Positions 1-10,179 of a stretch of DNA of 64,000 bases are shown here, in pieces. A program made the translations under genes and the position numbers. The notes under the pieces were generated by a model, which did not search any database, had not been told where the DNA came from, and saw only the letters and a program-made list of their open reading frames with translations. The DNA comes from Saprospiraceae bacterium (lineage in GTDB: Bacteria; Bacteroidota; Bacteroidia; Chitinophagales; Saprospiraceae), in assembly GCA_018057925.1 (NCBI GenBank), contig JAGPCT010000001.1:62001-126000 (forward strand), written 5' to 3'. Every line of letters begins with the position of its first letter. Position 1 is the first letter of the stretch.

Positions 1-680
1 TCTATATATGCATTAGACATAGTGGTAGTCTGTATAGGAACTAAATTAACCTGGATTGAGGTATCCTTTAATGAGTTTAAATCCGCCGTATTTTCTTGAA
101 AATCACTGATAAAAAAAGCGTTATGTTTCCCTTGACCAGCTAGTTTAAAACTTTGTTGCATTGAATGAAAAATACTACCAAAAGTCTTAACCTGAGGAGA
201 GGTAATCTTCTCTTTTAGTGAAAAAACAACTTCTTCTTTGTTGAGCCAAGAATTGCCAATTCCTTGATTATCATTCGTCAAAATCATAAACTTATCATCC
301 GCACCATAACCATTTATTATCTGAAGAGCAATATCTTTTCCTTCTTCTAATAAATTATGATCGGTTGAAATACTTCCCATTGAAAAACTATTGTCTAAAT
401 AGAGAATATTGTAATTGACGCCTTGTGTAATCTTACCTTTTGTTTCAAAATAAGGCTGCGCAAAGGCAAATACAAGAGCTAAAACAGCTAAGCATCTTAA
501 TAAAAGAACAAGCCATTTATTTATTTTTTTTCTACTATTAGAAGACTGCTGAATAGCCTTCAAAAACGCTACATTTGTAAAATGAACTTTCTTGTAACGC
601 CTAAAATTAAATAAATGAATGATAATCGGTATAGCAATAGCCAATGAAGCAATTAAGAAAGCAGGAAACAAAAATTTCAT
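1..680 (-). CDS. BatA-like membrane protein, N-terminal part (runs off the window)
   Basis: The reverse strand from position 680 is open to the window edge and encodes 226 residues. Residues 1-25 form a membrane helix followed by HLFNFRRYKKV, the signature of the BatA (aerotolerance regulator) N-terminal domain. A second helix lies at about 56-75 (WLVLLLRCLAVLALVFAFAQP). Next comes LDNSFSMG at about 95-102, which has the DxSxS arrangement of a von Willebrand A metal site (D96, S98, S100). Such proteins are inner-membrane VWA proteins of Bacteroidota, with the VWA domain probably periplasmic. Their substrate is not known. The C-terminus is outside the window. The family call is good; the role is open. 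Confidence 0.8.
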   Translation of the reverse strand, partial: MKFLFPAFLIASLAIAIPIIIHLFNFRRYKKVHFTNVAFLKAIQQSSNSRKKINKWLVLLLRCLAVLALVFAFAQPYFETKGKITQGVNYNILYLDNSFSMGSISTDHNLLEEGKDIALQIINGYGADDKFMILTNDNQGIGNSWLNKEEVVFSLKEKITSPQVKTFGSIFHSMQQSFKLAGQGKHNAFFISDFQENTADLNSLKDTSIQVNLVPIQTTTMSNAYI

Positions 681-727
681 GGTCAAAAGTACAATAAAAT
701 ACATTTATAATATATATGCTACATTAT

Positions 728-1080
728 CCCGAATTCAAAACTTTAGCTTTTGAAAAAACATATAGCATTGATTATTAGGAAAATATTGAATTATATACCG
801 ATTCAAAGATTATGTTAAATGCCGATGTGCCGGTTGTTTAGTCAAATCTAATTGGACTTTTATATATATCCAATCGGCAATACAAAACTTTTATCGATTC
901 AACAAATTGTATAGTTGAATTTTAGATTAACCCGATTTCAACAATAAAGGTTTTGAAAAACCTATATTATTCTGATTATCAAGGAAATTCCGATTTACAA
1001 CTCATTATCAATAATTTCTTAAAACCATCAATTAAGAGCCATACAACGATTCCGCAATTGTACATTTTGGAATTTGGGAT
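728..1080 (+). repeat. Degenerate dispersed repeat, partial head copy plus fuller copy
   Basis: This fills most of the 461-base gap between two divergent genes. The head at 728-785 (CCCGAATTC, then TTTTGAAAAA and TTGATTAT) is repeated at 931-1080 as a fuller copy that ends CGATTCCGC...GGAATTTGGG. The 931-1080 unit aligns along its length with the copy at 29479-29628 and with the reverse complement of 54896-55048. The stretch between the two halves (about 840-885) shares ATCCAATCGG with 54880-54895. No open frame crosses the region. Confidence 0.75.
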
Positions 1081-1115
1081 TAAGCATACCAATTAACGTA
1101 TTAATTTCTAAAACC

Positions 1116-1123
1116 TATATTTG
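1116..1123 (+). promoter_or_regulatory. Bacteroidota -7 promoter element
   Basis: TATATTTG matches the TAnnTTTG consensus and lies 18 bases before the ATG at 1142. No clear upstream TTG was found at the usual distance, so confidence is moderate. Confidence 0.45.
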
Positions 1124-1141
1124 TTTTAAAAATTTTATAAT

Positions 1142-1363
1142 ATGGCAGATTGGTTTAACGGAATTGGCGTCACTTTAATATTGGTATCATTTATACTATT
1201 GACTCTTCGTCGAATATCTTCGGAAAGCTTGTTTTATAAAACATTAAACTTTTTGGGTGCCGGAATGGCATGTATAGGAGCATGGATGTTAGGTGTCTGG
1301 GCCTTTGTACTTTTAGAGGGCGTATGGAGTTTGGTTGCTTTATATTCGATCATTAAAAGATAA
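1142..1363 (+). CDS. Small inner-membrane protein, CBU_0592-like
   Basis: The protein has 73 residues and two or three hydrophobic helices (about 6-22 and 35-70). The second half carries the pattern NFLGAGMACIGAW...FVLLEGVWSLVALYSIIK. This resembles the short CBU_0592 family of bacterial membrane proteins, whose function is unknown. It stands alone, between a repeat-filled divergent region and the acyl-CoA dehydrogenase gene, with its own TAnnTTTG element upstream. The family assignment is from memory of the motif pattern and is not certain. Confidence 0.7.
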   Translation: MADWFNGIGVTLILVSFILLTLRRISSESLFYKTLNFLGAGMACIGAWMLGVWAFVLLEGVWSLVALYSIIKR

Positions 1364-1589
1364 TTCAAGCATTTTTTTATGTTGTGAAACAAATTTTCAA
1401 ATTACAAAAAGTACAAAATATTTTTCTCAAATTCATGCAAAACAATATTATATTTTGTATTTGTTTAATTATTTTATATTTACAATATTTTATATTGTCA
1501 AAAACAACCCGGTTATTTTTTTTCAGTAAAAAGTGAATCATTCCAATATTTACAATGTTATCTTTACATGGAGGATAAACATAAAAACA

Positions 1590-3365
1590 ATGGACACTAA
1601 AGTTGAAAAAATCAAAGGCGGAGCATTTTTAATTGAAAATTATGCTTTTGGCACGGATTATATTCCGGAAAGAATGAACGAGGATCAAAAAATGATTCGC
1701 GATGTTGTTAGAGAATTTGTGGAGAAAGAAATATGGACAAGAGGCTATATTTTGGATCAACAAGCTAAACTCATGGACGAAGCAGGAGAATTAGGCTTAG
1801 TTGGCGCCCATATTCCCGTTGAATATGGTGGTCAAGAATTTGACACAATTGTCAACACCATTATCGGAGAAGAATTGGGTCGTGGCGATGCTTCTTTTAG
1901 CACAACCTTTGCAGCACATACCGGAATTGGGATGCTTCCTATTCTTTATTATGGCAACGAAGATCAGAAAGCAAAATATCTTCCTAAATTATCAACCGGA
2001 CACCTCAAAGCGTCCTATTGCCTGACTGAACCCGGATCCGGCAGTGACGCTTTAGGCGCCAAAACGAAAGCCATTCTCAACGAAGCCGGAACGCATTATA
2101 TACTCAATGGGCAAAAAATGTGGATTTCAAATGCCGGATTCGCAGATATTTTTATTGTTTTCGCACAGATAGATGGTGACAAATTCACAGGCTTCATCGT
2201 TGAAAAGGGAGCAGAAGGAATGACATTAGGCGAAGAAGAGCATAAACTCGGAATAAAAGGCTCTTCAACCCGGCAAATCTTCTTTGAGAACACACCCGTC
2301 CCTAAAGAAAATATACTTGGAGAAATAGGAAAAGGTCATCACATAGCCTTTAACGTCCTAAATATGGGTCGTTTTAAATTGGGTGTCTTAGTAGGTGGAG
2401 GTTGCAAAGTCACAACTTCTAGAGCGGTACAATATGGACTTCAAAGAGAACAATTCAAAACTCCTATTGCAAACTTCGGCGCCATACAATTTAAATTGGC
2501 TCAGATGGCAATCAATGCTTACGTCTTGGAATCAACCAACTATCGCATTGCCAACTTGCTTGAAGACTGGAAAACTTCTGCAATGCAGGAAGGTCTGCCA
2601 TACCAACAGGCACTACTTGATGCAGCTGAAGAATATGCTATCGAATGTGCTATTTCAAAAATTTATGGGAGTGAGTCGATAGATTACAATGTAGATGAGT
2701 TGCTTCAGATCCACGGTGGATACGGCTTCTCCGAAGAATTTATTCCGGCTAGACTCTTTAGAGATACACGCATCAACAGAATATATGAAGGCACCAATGA
2801 AATCAACCGTTTGTTGCTGGTTAATATGCTTCTCAGACGCGTCATGAAAGGCGAATTGGATATGGTCGGACCAGCTTGGGCTGTACAAAAGGAACTGGCT
2901 GGTATGCCTAAAATGGAAACATTCGAAGGCCTTTATCCCGATGAAACTAAAGCCTTGAGCCATTTTAAGAAAATCCTATTGATTGTAGCAGGTGCCGGAG
3001 CGAAATACCAAATGGATGGAAAGGTTGACCTCAAAGATGAACAAGAGATTCTAATGAATATTGCAGATCTCATGATTGATGTATTCAATGCAGAGTCTAT
3101 CTTAGCGAGATTAAAAGAAGTTAACCTTTTGGAAGATTCTCTTCTTGCCGAAAAAGAAGCTATCCTTAAAGTGTTCTTCCACGATGCACAAGATAGAATT
3201 GCAAAAAATGCCGTCGATGCCTTAGCTTCTTTTGCTTCTGGTGATGAATTAAAAATTATGCTCATGGGCATAAAAAGGTTTACTAAATTAGAGCCCGTAA
3301 ACGTTAAAGCGTTGCGTAAAAAAATTGCCACTAAAATCATAGAAAAAGAGGAATATCCTTTTTAA
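1590..3365 (+). CDS. Acyl-CoA dehydrogenase family protein
   Basis: This is an FAD-dependent flavoenzyme that oxidises an acyl-CoA to the enoyl-CoA and passes electrons to electron-transfer flavoprotein (beta-oxidation or branched-chain amino acid breakdown). The protein has 591 residues. The N-terminal and middle domains contain CLTEPGSGSDA and WISNAGFADIF (FAD and substrate contacts). The C-terminal helical domain has IHGGYGFSEEFIPARLFRDTR and IYEGTNEINR. A further C-terminal extension of about 170 residues is typical of the roughly 600-residue Bacteroidota form. The open frame extends upstream to a GTG at 1533, but the ATG at 1590 is preferred: a GGAGG-like site lies just upstream and MDTKVEKIKGG fits family N-termini. 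The exact substrate is unknown. Confidence 0.9.
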   Translation: MDTKVEKIKGGAFLIENYAFGTDYIPERMNEDQKMIRDVVREFVEKEIWTRGYILDQQAKLMDEAGELGLVGAHIPVEYGGQEFDTIVNTIIGEELGRGDASFSTTFAAHTGIGMLPILYYGNEDQKAKYLPKLSTGHLKASYCLTEPGSGSDALGAKTKAILNEAGTHYILNGQKMWISNAGFADIFIVFAQIDGDKFTGFIVEKGAEGMTLGEEEHKLGIKGSSTRQIFFENTPVPKENILGEIGKGHHIAFNVLNMGRFKLGVLVGGGCKVTTSRAVQYGLQREQFKTPIANFGAIQFKLAQMAINAYVLESTNYRIANLLEDWKTSAMQEGLPYQQALLDAAEEYAIECAISKIYGSESIDYNVDELLQIHGGYGFSEEFIPARLFRDTRINRIYEGTNEINRLLLVNMLLRRVMKGELDMVGPAWAVQKELAGMPKMETFEGLYPDETKALSHFKKILLIVAGAGAKYQMDGKVDLKDEQEILMNIADLMIDVFNAESILARLKEVNLLEDSLLAEKEAILKVFFHDAQDRIAKNAVDALASFASGDELKIMLMGIKRFTKLEPVNVKALRKKIATKIIEKEEYPF

Positions 3366-3458
3366 TGGTTTGTTCACTAAAATTCCTAATAAAGCCAAAA
3401 TATTGGGTAATATTAGAGATTTGGGTTTAAAGTTCATTTAAGTTTGGGACATTATACT

Positions 3459-3490
3459 AAAACTCCGTTCAACAGCGGAGTTTTTATTTT
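3459..3490 (+). terminator. Rho-independent terminator
   Basis: An AAACTCCG / CGGAGTTT stem (3460-3467 with 3476-3483) with an 8-base loop is followed by a T-rich run. It lies about 95 bases after the acyl-CoA dehydrogenase stop. Confidence 0.75.
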
Positions 3491-3560
3491 TTACAACATT
3501 ATGCACCTTTCTACTTACTATTATCATTTTGATACCATTATACAATTAACTTTTTCGTTG

Positions 3561-3568
3561 TATATTTG
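3561..3568 (+). promoter_or_regulatory. Bacteroidota -7 promoter element
   Basis: TATATTTG (TAnnTTTG) lies 18 bases before the TTG at 3586. It supports translation of the next gene starting at or after 3586. Confidence 0.45.
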
Positions 3569-3585
3569 ACAATAGAATAATTGCT

Positions 3586-6453
3586 TTGATTAACATAATT
3601 GCTCCATATTCACGAAATGGTTATTGTTTTAACCTGAAAAAAAAATCTGTTTCACTAATATTGAACACTAATTTGCTATGCTATAAAATCATCTTTCTGA
3701 TTCGTTACATACTAAACAACATTCACTCAAAATATCAATTTACGCTTTTCCTAATACTTTTGTTTACTTCAATAGGTTCATTCAACGCCTTTGCTACACA
3801 CAATCGTGCTGGAGAAATCATTTTCAAGCAAGTGGGTGATTTACGCATTAGAGCCTCTATTGTCACTTATACAAAAGCCTCCAGTATCGATGCGGACAGA
3901 GATACTTTAATTTTATTTTGGGGAGATGGAACATTCGACAAAGTCGGTCGCAATAATGGCGGAGGGAAAGGTGTCATAATAGGTCCTGATATCAAATACA
4001 ACATATATACTTTTGAACACACCTATCCATCTCGAGGCACATACACAATGAGCATGACAGACCCAAATAGAGATGCTGGAATCCTCAATGTTAATCCTCC
4101 TAATTCAGAAAATATTCCATTCTATATTGAAACAACATTCACATTTTTAAATTCAACTTTTCAAGGTTATAACAACGCCCCTACCCTTCTACAGCCGCCT
4201 ATAGACATAGGTTGTGTTGGTCAACCATTTATACACAACCCCAATGCATTTGATGTCGATGGTGACAGTCTGGTTTATGAGTTAATAATACCAATGATGG
4301 CAGTTGGCACTCCTGTTCCCAATTATGCTTACCCCGACCAGATTGTCGCAGGTACTAACAATATTATGACACTAAATACCTTCACGGGTGACATATTATG
4401 GAATTCTCCGCGTAAAGCCGGTGAATACAATATTGCCATTCGTATTAAAGAATTCAGGCAGGGCATTATGATTTCTTCCACCATTCGGGATATGCAGATT
4501 ATCATTGACATTTGTGACAATCGCCCGCCCAAAATTGAAACAATCACTGAAACCTGTGTCGTCGTTGGTCAGACATTAACTTTTGATGTGAACGCTTCTG
4601 ACCCCGATGGACCTCCCCAAAAAATTAAGTTGACAGCCTTAGGAGGTCCATTCGCTATTGATGGTAACAAGGCTCAGTTTGATGCACCCCAACAATATAC
4701 TAATCCACCTCTAAATGCAAAATTTACTTGGTCTCCTGACTGTAATGCTATCAGCAGTTCTTATTATTCCGTCATTTTTAAAGCGGAAGATAATTATCAA
4801 GACTCAATAGGCTTGGTGGATTTAAAATCAGTCAAAATAAAAGTAATTGGCCCGGGACCGGAAAACCTTGTTGGCGAATCTTCTTTAACCTCCATAATAT
4901 TGAAATGGCAGCAACCTTATTTATGTGAAATAACTAAAAACCAATACTTTAAAGGATTTAATATTTGGAGACGAGTGAGTAGTAACAGTTTCCAGCCGGA
5001 CACTTGTCATCCCGGCTTAGCAGGCAAAGGTTATGAAAAAATCGCCTTTAATCAAAATACTTTCGATGGTCAATCCTTTATTTTTGTCGACAATCAAGTT
5101 GAAAGAGGAAAGGCTTATTGTTATAGAGTAGAAGCTGAATTTGCATTGACTTCACCCGGAGGATTTCCATACAACAAAGTCCAAAGCCTTCCATCCAATG
5201 AAATATGTGTTCTGCTCAACTTAGACGTACCACTGATAACAAAATCATCAATTATTTCTACAGGAAGCGCTGACTCATCCCTTATCCAATGGATTAAACC
5301 AAGGATCACAGACTTTGATACTTTGGCAAATCCGGGACCATACAAATACATTTTAAAACGAGGATTAGGCAACAATCCTTCTTCTTTTACAGAAATAAAT
5401 GGAGCCCTTTTTACTTCGCAATATTTTTTAGACCCAATCGACACCTCATTTATTGATACTGGATTAAATACACAAAATTCTTCATTCACCTATCTTGTTG
5501 ACTTTTATGCTGGCAATGGAGACATTCCCTATGGCAGTTCTTCTCCAGCATCTACTGTATTCTTAAATGTCGCCGGTTCTGATAAAAAAACTATATTGAC
5601 TTGGCATGAATCCGTACCATGGACTAATAATAGCTTTGTTATTTATAAACTAAATTCTTTAGGAACATTTGATTCAATAGCTACTACCCAAACAAGGAAA
5701 TATGAAGATAAAAACCTTGAAAATGGACAAGAATACTGCTACAAAATCAAAACAGTAGGCAGTTATGGAATACTAGGGCTTCCTTCTCCTATAGTTAACT
5801 TTTCTCAAGAAGCATGTGGTATCCCAATCGACACCGTTCCTCCATGCATTCCGACTCTTTCTATTACAAATGATTGTTTAAACAACATTACGAATAATGC
5901 AATAGTAAATAAAATTTCATGGAACAATCCGGATGATATATGCGGAATCTCCGGTGATACCAAAGGATTCCGAATTTATGTCAAACACGAACAATCTTCA
6001 ACACCCGAATTAATATATGAAACGAATGATCCTCAACAATTATATTTAGAGTATGCCAGTGAAGAATATGGCCTGGAAGGCTGTTTTTATATTGTTGCTT
6101 TTGATTCTGTTTTTAATGAAAGTCCGCCAAGTAACATAGTTTGCATGAAAAATTGCCCGGATTATCGATTACCTAATGCATTTTCACCCAATAATGATGG
6201 ACACAATGATGTATTCAGACCTTATCCATATCGGTTTGTTCATAAAGTCGAATTTAAAATCTATAATCGATGGGGAAATATAATATTTGAAACTTCCGAT
6301 CCGGATATTAATTGGAAAGGCGAAAATCAGCATGGAAAAAATGTTCCAGATGGCACTTATTATTATTCATGTAAAGTCTTTGAAACAAATAGCTCTGGTG
6401 TTGGTGTTGACAATCCATTAAACTTAACCGGGTTTATTGAGTTAATTCGATAA
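3586..6453 (+). CDS. Large secreted protein with a T9SS type B (gliding motility-associated) C-terminal domain
   Basis: The frame has up to 955 residues. The last ~90 residues (NAFSPNNDGHNDVFRP...FKIYNRWGNIIFE...WKGENQHGKNVPDGTYYYSCKV) are the gliding motility-associated C-terminal sorting domain that directs export by the type 9 system. The middle has fibronectin type III-like repeats (for example LKWQQPY, LTWHESVPW and ISWNNPDD segments) and cadherin/PKD-like stretches such as AFDVDGDSLVYEL. A hydrophobic signal segment ends at ...SFNAFA, residues about 50-66, which is unusually far in. No ATG precedes it, so a TTG at 3586, the TTG at 3660 or another non-ATG codon must start the gene; the start is uncertain. 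It is probably a cell-surface or released protein. Its ligand is unknown. Confidence 0.85.
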   Translation: MINIIAPYSRNGYCFNLKKKSVSLILNTNLLCYKIIFLIRYILNNIHSKYQFTLFLILLFTSIGSFNAFATHNRAGEIIFKQVGDLRIRASIVTYTKASSIDADRDTLILFWGDGTFDKVGRNNGGGKGVIIGPDIKYNIYTFEHTYPSRGTYTMSMTDPNRDAGILNVNPPNSENIPFYIETTFTFLNSTFQGYNNAPTLLQPPIDIGCVGQPFIHNPNAFDVDGDSLVYELIIPMMAVGTPVPNYAYPDQIVAGTNNIMTLNTFTGDILWNSPRKAGEYNIAIRIKEFRQGIMISSTIRDMQIIIDICDNRPPKIETITETCVVVGQTLTFDVNASDPDGPPQKIKLTALGGPFAIDGNKAQFDAPQQYTNPPLNAKFTWSPDCNAISSSYYSVIFKAEDNYQDSIGLVDLKSVKIKVIGPGPENLVGESSLTSIILKWQQPYLCEITKNQYFKGFNIWRRVSSNSFQPDTCHPGLAGKGYEKIAFNQNTFDGQSFIFVDNQVERGKAYCYRVEAEFALTSPGGFPYNKVQSLPSNEICVLLNLDVPLITKSSIISTGSADSSLIQWIKPRITDFDTLANPGPYKYILKRGLGNNPSSFTEINGALFTSQYFLDPIDTSFIDTGLNTQNSSFTYLVDFYAGNGDIPYGSSSPASTVFLNVAGSDKKTILTWHESVPWTNNSFVIYKLNSLGTFDSIATTQTRKYEDKNLENGQEYCYKIKTVGSYGILGLPSPIVNFSQEACGIPIDTVPPCIPTLSITNDCLNNITNNAIVNKISWNNPDDICGISGDTKGFRIYVKHEQSSTPELIYETNDPQQLYLEYASEEYGLEGCFYIVAFDSVFNESPPSNIVCMKNCPDYRLPNAFSPNNDGHNDVFRPYPYRFVHKVEFKIYNRWGNIIFETSDPDINWKGENQHGKNVPDGTYYYSCKVFETNSSGVGVDNPLNLTGFIELIR

Positions 6454-6500
6454 ACAACATTTTTATTTATTTTATATAACAAATTAACATTCTATATTTT

Positions 6501-7088
6501 ATGTTCACCGGAATAATTGAAACAATTGGCATTGTGCAGTCATATAGACATGAAGGAAATAAAATACATTTTTGGCTATCCTCTTCGTTTACCAATGAAC
6601 TGAAATTAGGTGATAGTATTAGTCATGATGGTGTTTGTTTGACAGTAACGGAGTTGCAAGATAATCTTTATTCAGTGACCACCATAGATACGACGCTTGA
6701 AACAACCAATATTAATTGGCAACCTGGAACAAAAGTAAATCTCGAAAGAGCCTTATCCGTCAATAGTAGGTTGGACGGCCATATTGTTCAAGGCCATGTT
6801 GATTCAATTGGCATCATTAAAGATATTGAAAAAACTGATGGTTCAATCAAAATAAACATAGAAATAGGACCTCAATTCAAGAAAAACATTGTTGAAAAAG
6901 GAAGTATATGCGTGAATGGTATTAGTTTGACTATTGTAAGTATAAATGAAAACAGTTTCATAGTTGCCATCATTCCTCATACATGGCAAATTACAAATTT
7001 ACATCAACTTAAAATTGATGATACCGTAAATTTAGAATTTGATATTTTAGGTAAATACGTAGAGAGATTATTACAATATAAAGCTTAA
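6501..7088 (+). CDS. ribE: Riboflavin synthase, alpha subunit
   Basis: This enzyme converts two molecules of 6,7-dimethyl-8-ribityllumazine to riboflavin plus the pyrimidine donor, in the cytoplasm. It has 195 residues, the usual size, and two tandem lumazine-binding domains (about 1-96 and 97-195). It starts MFTGIIETIG, as nearly all members do; the second repeat opens with GHVDSIG and later has CVNGISLTI. It is transcribed with the flow of the upstream secreted-protein gene after 47 bases and ends facing the nuo operon. No FMN riboswitch was recognised upstream. Confidence 0.95.
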   Translation: MFTGIIETIGIVQSYRHEGNKIHFWLSSSFTNELKLGDSISHDGVCLTVTELQDNLYSVTTIDTTLETTNINWQPGTKVNLERALSVNSRLDGHIVQGHVDSIGIIKDIEKTDGSIKINIEIGPQFKKNIVEKGSICVNGISLTIVSINENSFIVAIIPHTWQITNLHQLKIDDTVNLEFDILGKYVERLLQYKA

Positions 7089-7189
7089 CCCGAAGTCCTT
7101 TTAAAGACAATATCTTTGCCTTTAACATCAACTTATACTAAATACACCTATATATAATAATCACTATATCAATCATTTAAAACAAAGAG

Positions 7190-8605
7190 CTAGAGTCCTA
7201 TCATACTTAAAAAGGCTGAAGGATATACACCTAACCAAATTATCATAACAAACAATGCCGAGATCAAAATTTTAAGTACAATAGAATTGTTACCTATACA
7301 ATCATCGATAATGGCTTCATCCCTTGACAACATTGCAGCAACTACTCTTAAGTAATAGAACAATCCTATCGTACTGGAAATAGCTAATATGATTAATAGA
7401 AACAATTTGCCAGCTCCCATGCCTGCCGATAAAATATAAAACTTACCCAAGAATCCTGCTGTTAGCGGAATACCGGCTAAGGATAACATTACAACTGTAA
7501 GTGCTGCGGCAAGCCAGGGGTTTCTCCAAAACAAACCTTTATAGTTTTCCACCATTAACAATTCTCCTTTCTTACCAGTAAAATAAGTAATTATTCCAAA
7601 AACTGCCAAAATACTTGTAAAGTAAACCAAAAGATAAAACATGGAAGATCTAATACCATCTGGTGAAAAAGCTAGAAAGCCAACCATCAAATATCCAAGG
7701 TGAGAAATAGATGAATAAGCAATTAATCTTTTAATATTCTCTTGTCGTAGTCCAAGCCAATTCCCAATAAACATTGATGCCGCAGCTATGGCAGCAAAAG
7801 CCACCCAAATACTATCTTGACCTAATCCACCCATTCCATAAAACAGTCTCATCAAAAAAACAAAAGCTGCACCCTTACTAATTGTAGCTACAAATGCAGC
7901 TACCGGCGCAGGCGCACCCGAATATACATCCGGAGTCCAAAGATGGAATGGTGTCAATGCCATTTTAAATCCAAATCCAACCATGGAAAGAGCCAATCCG
8001 GCCAATATCAAATAATTCATCGAACCGCCCTTGACAGAATCGGCCAAACCCTGTAAATCCATCATCCCGGTGGCAGAATAAATCAAAGCAAATCCAAACA
8101 ATATAAATGATGTTGCAACCGCAGCCATTATCAAATACTTCAACGCAGCTTCAATTGAAGCACTCTGACTTTTCAAATATCCAATTAATACAAAAAGTGA
8201 AACACTCAACAGCTCAAGAGATACAACAAATGATACAAAATGATTGCTCACTCCCATACATACAGCTCCCAATGTAGCTAATATCAATAAAATATAATAT
8301 TCTTCTTTTACTTCCGAGTGAATCTTAAAATATGGAAATGAAAATAACGTTATTACAATGGCACTAATCAATATTAATCCTGTCAAAAATCGTCCTATTC
8401 CATCAACATAAAACAAGCTTGTAACAAAACTATCCTGACTTGATTGAACCATTAAAGCATAAAAAGCTAACCCAAAAGTCAATACTGTCAATACATTACT
8501 AACCATGGCATTGCGTTTGAATGCAATTACTAGCATTACTACGACTGCACCGATAGCCAGAATGATTTCCGGCATAAAAAATCCTAATTCATTTGTAGTT
8601 ACCAC
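7190..8605 (-). CDS. nuoN: NADH:quinone oxidoreductase subunit N
   Basis: This is the antiporter-like proton-pumping subunit of complex I in the inner membrane. It has 471 residues with about 14 predicted helices and the Proton_antipo_M signature around LTPFHLWTPDVYSGAPAPVAAF and YSSISHLGYLMVGF. The lysines expected in the pumping channel lie in these helices. It is the last gene of the operon. Its ATG overlaps the nuoM stop by 7 bases, which implies translational coupling. Confidence 0.96.
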   Translation of the reverse strand: MVTTNELGFFMPEIILAIGAVVVMLVIAFKRNAMVSNVLTVLTFGLAFYALMVQSSQDSFVTSLFYVDGIGRFLTGLILISAIVITLFSFPYFKIHSEVKEEYYILLILATLGAVCMGVSNHFVSFVVSLELLSVSLFVLIGYLKSQSASIEAALKYLIMAAVATSFILFGFALIYSATGMMDLQGLADSVKGGSMNYLILAGLALSMVGFGFKMALTPFHLWTPDVYSGAPAPVAAFVATISKGAAFVFLMRLFYGMGGLGQDSIWVAFAAIAAASMFIGNWLGLRQENIKRLIAYSSISHLGYLMVGFLAFSPDGIRSSMFYLLVYFTSILAVFGIITYFTGKKGELLMVENYKGLFWRNPWLAAALTVVMLSLAGIPLTAGFLGKFYILSAGMGAGKLFLLIILAISSTIGLFYYLRVVAAMLSRDEAIIDDCIGNNSIVLKILISALFVMIIWLGVYPSAFLSMIGL

Positions 8606-10179
8606 GAGATACCTCCTTCTTTAGTTTCTTTTTCTACTTTGTTTCCTTTCAACAATCCATTGTATGGTTCAGCCATACCTATCTTTCCATTATTTAAAGA
8701 CTCTATATTCTTTCCAAGACGATCAAATGCAGGTTGTGCAACCTTTACGACTGATTGTGGAAAAAAGCCCAACCATAATATGGCAACAGTCAAACTTCCC
8801 AAAACAAGCCATTCTCGAGGATTCAGATCCACCAATTCATCAACCTTTGTTTGTGAGGATTGATGGAATATTTTTTGTAATATTCGAAGTGAATACGTTA
8901 CGGACACGATTAAACCCAAAGTCGCAAGTGTAGCTAAAACCGCATCATATTGCCAAGCTCCAGCCAGAATTAAAAATTCAGCAACAAAATTCGCTAATCC
9001 AGGTAACCCCAATGAAGCCATTACAAAGACTAAAGTAAATCCACCCATATTGGACATCTTTTTCCAGAATCCGCCCATTTCTTCTAAGTCAAATGTCCCT
9101 ATTCGTTCGAAAATAAATTCAGAGATAATAAATAATGCAGCAATACTCAATCCATGAGCTACCATTTGTATCAAAACACCCTGATACCCAAATGCACTAA
9201 AAGAAAATACTCCAACTAGAATAAATCCCATGTGACTAAAACTAGAAAAAGCAATCAACCTTTTTAAATTCCTTTGTGCAAAAGATAGCTTTGCTCCATA
9301 TAATATGGCTGCTGCACCTATTAACATCGCAGGAGTTGCAAAATCTCGTGCCGCATCAGGAAATAGTGGAACAACAAAGCGTAACAAACCGTATGCCGCT
9401 GTTTTTGACATCAGCCCAGCAATAATTATACTCCCTGCTGATGGTGATTCAGCATAAGCGTCAGGTAACCAACTGTGGAAAGGCAAAGTAGGTAACTTTA
9501 CCAAAAATGCAATTAAAAAACCGCACATCAACCAAAATGACAATGCCCCTCCAGGCAAAGCTGTTAATAAATCAGCATAATTAAAACTATATGTTCCTGT
9601 CTGAGAGCCATGATAAAAATATAACCCCAAGATGGACAACAACATCATGAGTCCACTTATCTGAGTGAATAAAAAGAATTTCCATCCGGCATATCTGCTT
9701 TTCTCATGCCCCCAAATTACCATAACAAAGTACATTGGAACCAACATTATCTCCCAAAAGAAATAAAACAACATCATGTCCATTGCCAAAAATACTCCGG
9801 TAATTCCGGCAAGTAACCATAATATATTAAATAGAAAAAATCCAAGATTCTTTTCTATCGTATTCCATGAAACTATTATAGATATAACTCCTAAGAAGAA
9901 TGTTAGGGCTGTCATTACCAGACTAATTCCATCCATTGCTAAATGAAATGTCATTCCAAAATCAGGAATCCAATCAAATTTAACGGATCTAATCCAATTT
10001 GATTCCGGACCCATCGTAATATCCCCACCACTATTAATCCAAATGCTACTAACTAATACAAGATCAACTAGTAAAGCCAATAATGCTATCCATTTAGCTC
10101 CTTGTTTACTAAAAGGAGCAACTGCCCAGGCAAGAACGCCGCTGCCCATTAATATTGCTAAAAGAGTTATTAATATCAT
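8599..10179 (-). CDS. nuoM: NADH:quinone oxidoreductase subunit M
   Basis: This is the second antiporter-like membrane subunit of complex I, 526 residues with about 14 helices. Key segments are LPTLPFHSWLPDAYAESPSAGSI and FSSFSHMGFILVG, matching the conserved channel helices, and an early helix with WEIMLVPMYFVM carrying the conserved Glu. It overlaps nuoL by 4 bases (ATGA) and nuoN by 7 bases. The C-terminal ~60 residues are hydrophilic and carry many Lys and Glu. Confidence 0.96.
   Translation of the reverse strand: MILITLLAILMGSGVLAWAVAPFSKQGAKWIALLALLVDLVLVSSIWINSGGDITMGPESNWIRSVKFDWIPDFGMTFHLAMDGISLVMTALTFFLGVISIIVSWNTIEKNLGFFLFNILWLLAGITGVFLAMDMMLFYFFWEIMLVPMYFVMVIWGHEKSRYAGWKFFLFTQISGLMMLLSILGLYFYHGSQTGTYSFNYADLLTALPGGALSFWLMCGFLIAFLVKLPTLPFHSWLPDAYAESPSAGSIIIAGLMSKTAAYGLLRFVVPLFPDAARDFATPAMLIGAAAILYGAKLSFAQRNLKRLIAFSSFSHMGFILVGVFSFSAFGYQGVLIQMVAHGLSIAALFIISEFIFERIGTFDLEEMGGFWKKMSNMGGFTLVFVMASLGLPGLANFVAEFLILAGAWQYDAVLATLATLGLIVSVTYSLRILQKIFHQSSQTKVDELVDLNPREWLVLGSLTVAILWLGFFPQSVVKVAQPAFDRLGKNIESLNNGKIGMAEPYNGLLKGNKVEKETKEGGISW

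Noticed and set aside
1335..1529. A 64-codon frame before the acyl-CoA dehydrogenase gene
   Set aside because: It overlaps the previous gene, is composed of AT-rich low-complexity codons (F, I, Y, N) and has no protein-like pattern.
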